From an uncultured Saprospiraceae bacterium (GTDB taxonomy: Bacteria; Bacteroidota; Bacteroidia; Chitinophagales; Saprospiraceae): a DNA stretch of 34,039 bases. The stretch is taken from the NCBI GenBank assembly GCA_937930025.1, contig CALGJW010000391.1, positions 1 through 34,039 on the forward strand, given 5' to 3'. Position 1 is the first letter of the stretch, and every line of letters starts with the position of its first letter. This document shows, piece by piece, positions 31,911-34,039 of the stretch. Both the position numbers and the translations under genes were made by a program. The notes under the pieces are model-generated. The model was not told the origin of the DNA. It did no database searches and saw nothing but the letters and a program-made list of their open reading frames with translations.

Positions 31911-32969
31911 CTAATAGTTGTTGTGAACGGCATCAATTGAAAAATGCCTACTGTTGAGATCATGAAGTTTTAGTGCGCTTGTTGTAATTTCTATTTTAGT
32001 CAAGAATGACTTAGCCCAAGCGTTTTTGCTCCTATAGTTAAGAAGCAGTTCACAATAGTTCTTCGCCTTATCGTATTCAGCTGACCAAAAATACAAAAGG
32101 ACCAAATGCTCAATAGCTTGGGCACAAAATCTATCCTTAAATTTCAAATCTTCCTGATCAGAAATATATTTCTCCCAATAAACTAAACTAGATTGAATTT
32201 TGGACTTAAAATCGGTTAACCCACCATCTGGTTTTAACATTTTAAAAGCCTGAGTAGTATTTTCGATTTCATTTCGCCATTGTTCAAATTCTTTTTTTCT
32301 CTTTTCTTCTACATTTGAAAAAACAACGAATTCTACATGCGGTGAAAATCCATATTGTTCATTCACAAATTTTGCTGCTTCTTTTACGATCTCTTCCACT
32401 TCACTTACATAGGCTAAACTAATTTTCAATGGAGCATATCTTTTATCGACAACGGCCTCATCAAAGGTTGCAAACTTATTTCCTTGAACCAGTTTTATGT
32501 CCTTGGAGCTTCGCAATTCTGTCTTTAATAATTCTAATCCATCTTTAGTTGAGACAATAAAAGTTGAAGGTATCGAAAGTTCGTGCTCCCACCAATACAG
32601 GTGATTGACTGCCTTAGCGCCAGCGTCCTGACTGTATCTAATTTCTTTATCCAATATTTCGACTTCTTCAAAGTCATTAATTGGTTTGTAAAATTCTATT
32701 TGAAAAATGAGATCGCTTTTATGTTTTATTTTTGGTAAGGTTGAGAAGTCAAATCCACGAATCAATTCTTGTTTACTGATCAATTTTTCACCGATGTTTT
32801 TCTCCTTGAAAAATATTTCAACCGAGTAATTTTCTAAATTTTGAGGTAGTCTCTTTTGAGCCAACTTTCGATATTCAACGGGTATTTCGAAATCGGATAA
32901 GTTTTGTGCTTTAGAGGAATAAACAATTGAAAGCAAGCCAAGTGCAAGTATTATGGATCTAATTACCAT
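31911..32969 (-). CDS. Exported protein with TPR-like C-terminus, uncharacterised
   Basis: 352 residues. The signal peptide is MVIRSIILALGLLSIVYSSKAQ. The mature N-terminal half (about 25-200) is a mixed alpha/beta region with LYWWEHELSIPSTFIVSTKD near 124-143. The C-terminal half is helical and includes one TPR-like pair (AIEHLVLLYFWSAEYDKAKNYCELLLNYRSKNAWA). No enzyme motif is seen. It is convergent with mscL across an 80-base gap that contains a terminator. Periplasmic location is inferred from the signal. No relative is recognised. Confidence 0.65.
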   Translation of the reverse strand: MVIRSIILALGLLSIVYSSKAQNLSDFEIPVEYRKLAQKRLPQNLENYSVEIFFKEKNIGEKLISKQELIRGFDFSTLPKIKHKSDLIFQIEFYKPINDFEEVEILDKEIRYSQDAGAKAVNHLYWWEHELSIPSTFIVSTKDGLELLKTELRSSKDIKLVQGNKFATFDEAVVDKRYAPLKISLAYVSEVEEIVKEAAKFVNEQYGFSPHVEFVVFSNVEEKRKKEFEQWRNEIENTTQAFKMLKPDGGLTDFKSKIQSSLVYWEKYISDQEDLKFKDRFCAQAIEHLVLLYFWSAEYDKAKNYCELLLNYRSKNAWAKSFLTKIEITTSALKLHDLNSRHFSIDAVHNNY

Positions 32970-33307
32970 AATTAAATTTAGGAATTATTTTTTAGATATT
33001 ATTTTTCCTTTGGCCATTCGAAAAATCGATAAATGAAAACACGCCAATTTGTACTTATTGAATACTCGTAATTTGATAGGACCTTTTATCCTACGGACCA
33101 TTCGGTCATCTTTTTAGATTGGGAAGAGGTGGACTTGATGAGTTTGGTGGGATGAACGTTCATTCGATTTTGCGCCGTCAGGCAATTGCCGCGTAGCGAA
33201 TTTGTGGCGAAGCCAATGAAAAGCCTTCCCGCCCGAAACTGATGTTTCGGTTCCCTCGCTTGAAAGGTCCGTTTAGGACCTTTCATCCTACGGATCGCTC
33301 GGTCACA
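32970..33307. other. Repeat-bearing spacer before the rRNA operon end
   Basis: About 340 bases without a supported gene. It contains the 31-bp direct repeats (33078-33108, 33275-33305), the palindrome GGCAATTGCC (33181-33190), and a 10-bp hairpin TGAAAGGTCC/GGACCTTTCA (33261-33285). Confidence 0.5.
33078..33305. repeat. Pair of 31-bp direct repeats
   Basis: AGGACCTTT-n-ATCCTACGGA followed by CGGTCA occurs at 33078-33108 and again at 33275-33305 with 4 mismatches, all transitions. The second copy overlaps the right arm of the hairpin at 33261-33285. Confidence 0.8.
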
Positions 33308-33336
33308 TAAAAAAACCCCGTCGTAATGACGAGGTT
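33308..33336 (-). terminator. rRNA operon terminator
   Basis: On the minus strand AACCTCGTC (33336-33328) pairs with GACGGGGTT (33322-33314; one T-G wobble) around ATTAC, followed by a run of T. It lies about 45 bases after the 3' end of the 5S gene. Confidence 0.85.
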
Positions 33337-33379
33337 ATTTACTTTTTTTTCAATCTCTCTTTAGAGAAAAAGAAAAAAA

Positions 33380-33488
<109 letters not shown>

Positions 33489-33689
33489 AATCTTGCGGTC
33501 CTAAGACCTATTTCTTTTACATAGCTTCTTATAACTATGTTTTTGTTATCCCTATTGTATAACTCTTAAGCTATTCAATAGAATAACATTAACAAATTGG
33601 AAAAGTAGCATAACAAACAATTATCATTACAAAGTCATTCTCGTTGCGAATGAATCTTCGTATTAAGATTCTTATTTAATAATAAAAAA

Positions 33690-34039
<350 letters not shown>

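Noticed and set aside
33489-33689. tRNA gene between 23S and 5S rRNA
   Set aside because: The 200-base spacer is AT-rich, with no cloverleaf, GGTTCGA-type loop or CCA end.

Overview
The window looks like a chromosomal segment of a marine or soil-type Bacteroidota, most likely a Saprospiria-like lineage (inference; no 16S is present). The evidence is an AT-rich base composition, secreted proteins with SprB-like repeats or C-terminal sorting domains of the type IX secretion system (T9SS), almost no Shine-Dalgarno sites, and promoters of the TTTG-N17-19-TAnnTTTG type (clearest upstream of dnaB). The right edge carries the 3' part of an rRNA operon on the minus strand (23S 3' end, 5S, terminator).

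Layout, left to right. 1-3.3 kb: the end of an SprB-repeat surface protein, then a plus-strand pair made of a ketoacyl synthase III-like enzyme and an alkylglycerol-monooxygenase-like membrane hydroxylase. 3.3-6.7 kb: molybdenum cofactor genes, namely a minus-strand operon moaC - mobA (with a degenerate MobB-like N-terminal domain) - mocA, divergent from a moeB-rhodanese fusion. 6.7-10 kb: an outer-membrane-type protein, a multi-spanning membrane protein, a PhyH-type dioxygenase and two repeat-bearing spacers. 10.1-12.4 kb: dnaB and an RluB-type pseudouridine synthase in one operon. 12.4-12.9 kb: a repeat-rich spacer with a 58-bp near-perfect palindrome.

12.9-20.2 kb is the most interesting part. 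A LuxR-type regulator with a receiver domain that has lost its phospho-acceptor, a membrane anti-sigma-like protein and an ECF sigma factor (the last two overlapping by ATGA) sit beside a large TPR-CHAT caspase-like protease that carries a lipoprotein signal. The CHAT gene is flanked by two small exported proteins that end in the same C-H-I-H-x-D-x-T...C motif. The second of these is followed 11 bp later by a secreted metzincin-like protease. A relic of a second CHAT C-terminus lies between the sigma gene and the intact CHAT gene. I infer an envelope-located regulated proteolysis module; its function is not known to me.

20.4-34 kb: a GH10 xylanase with a T9SS sorting domain, a second T9SS-type secreted protein, a SPOR/peptidoglycan-binding protein, a small lipoprotein, a GCS2-like ligase fused to two CBS domains, aconitase, MscL, an exported protein with a TPR-like end, a spacer with direct repeats, and the rRNA genes. 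Most convergent or terminal gene ends have a clear intrinsic terminator. No transposase, phage gene, tRNA or CRISPR array was found.
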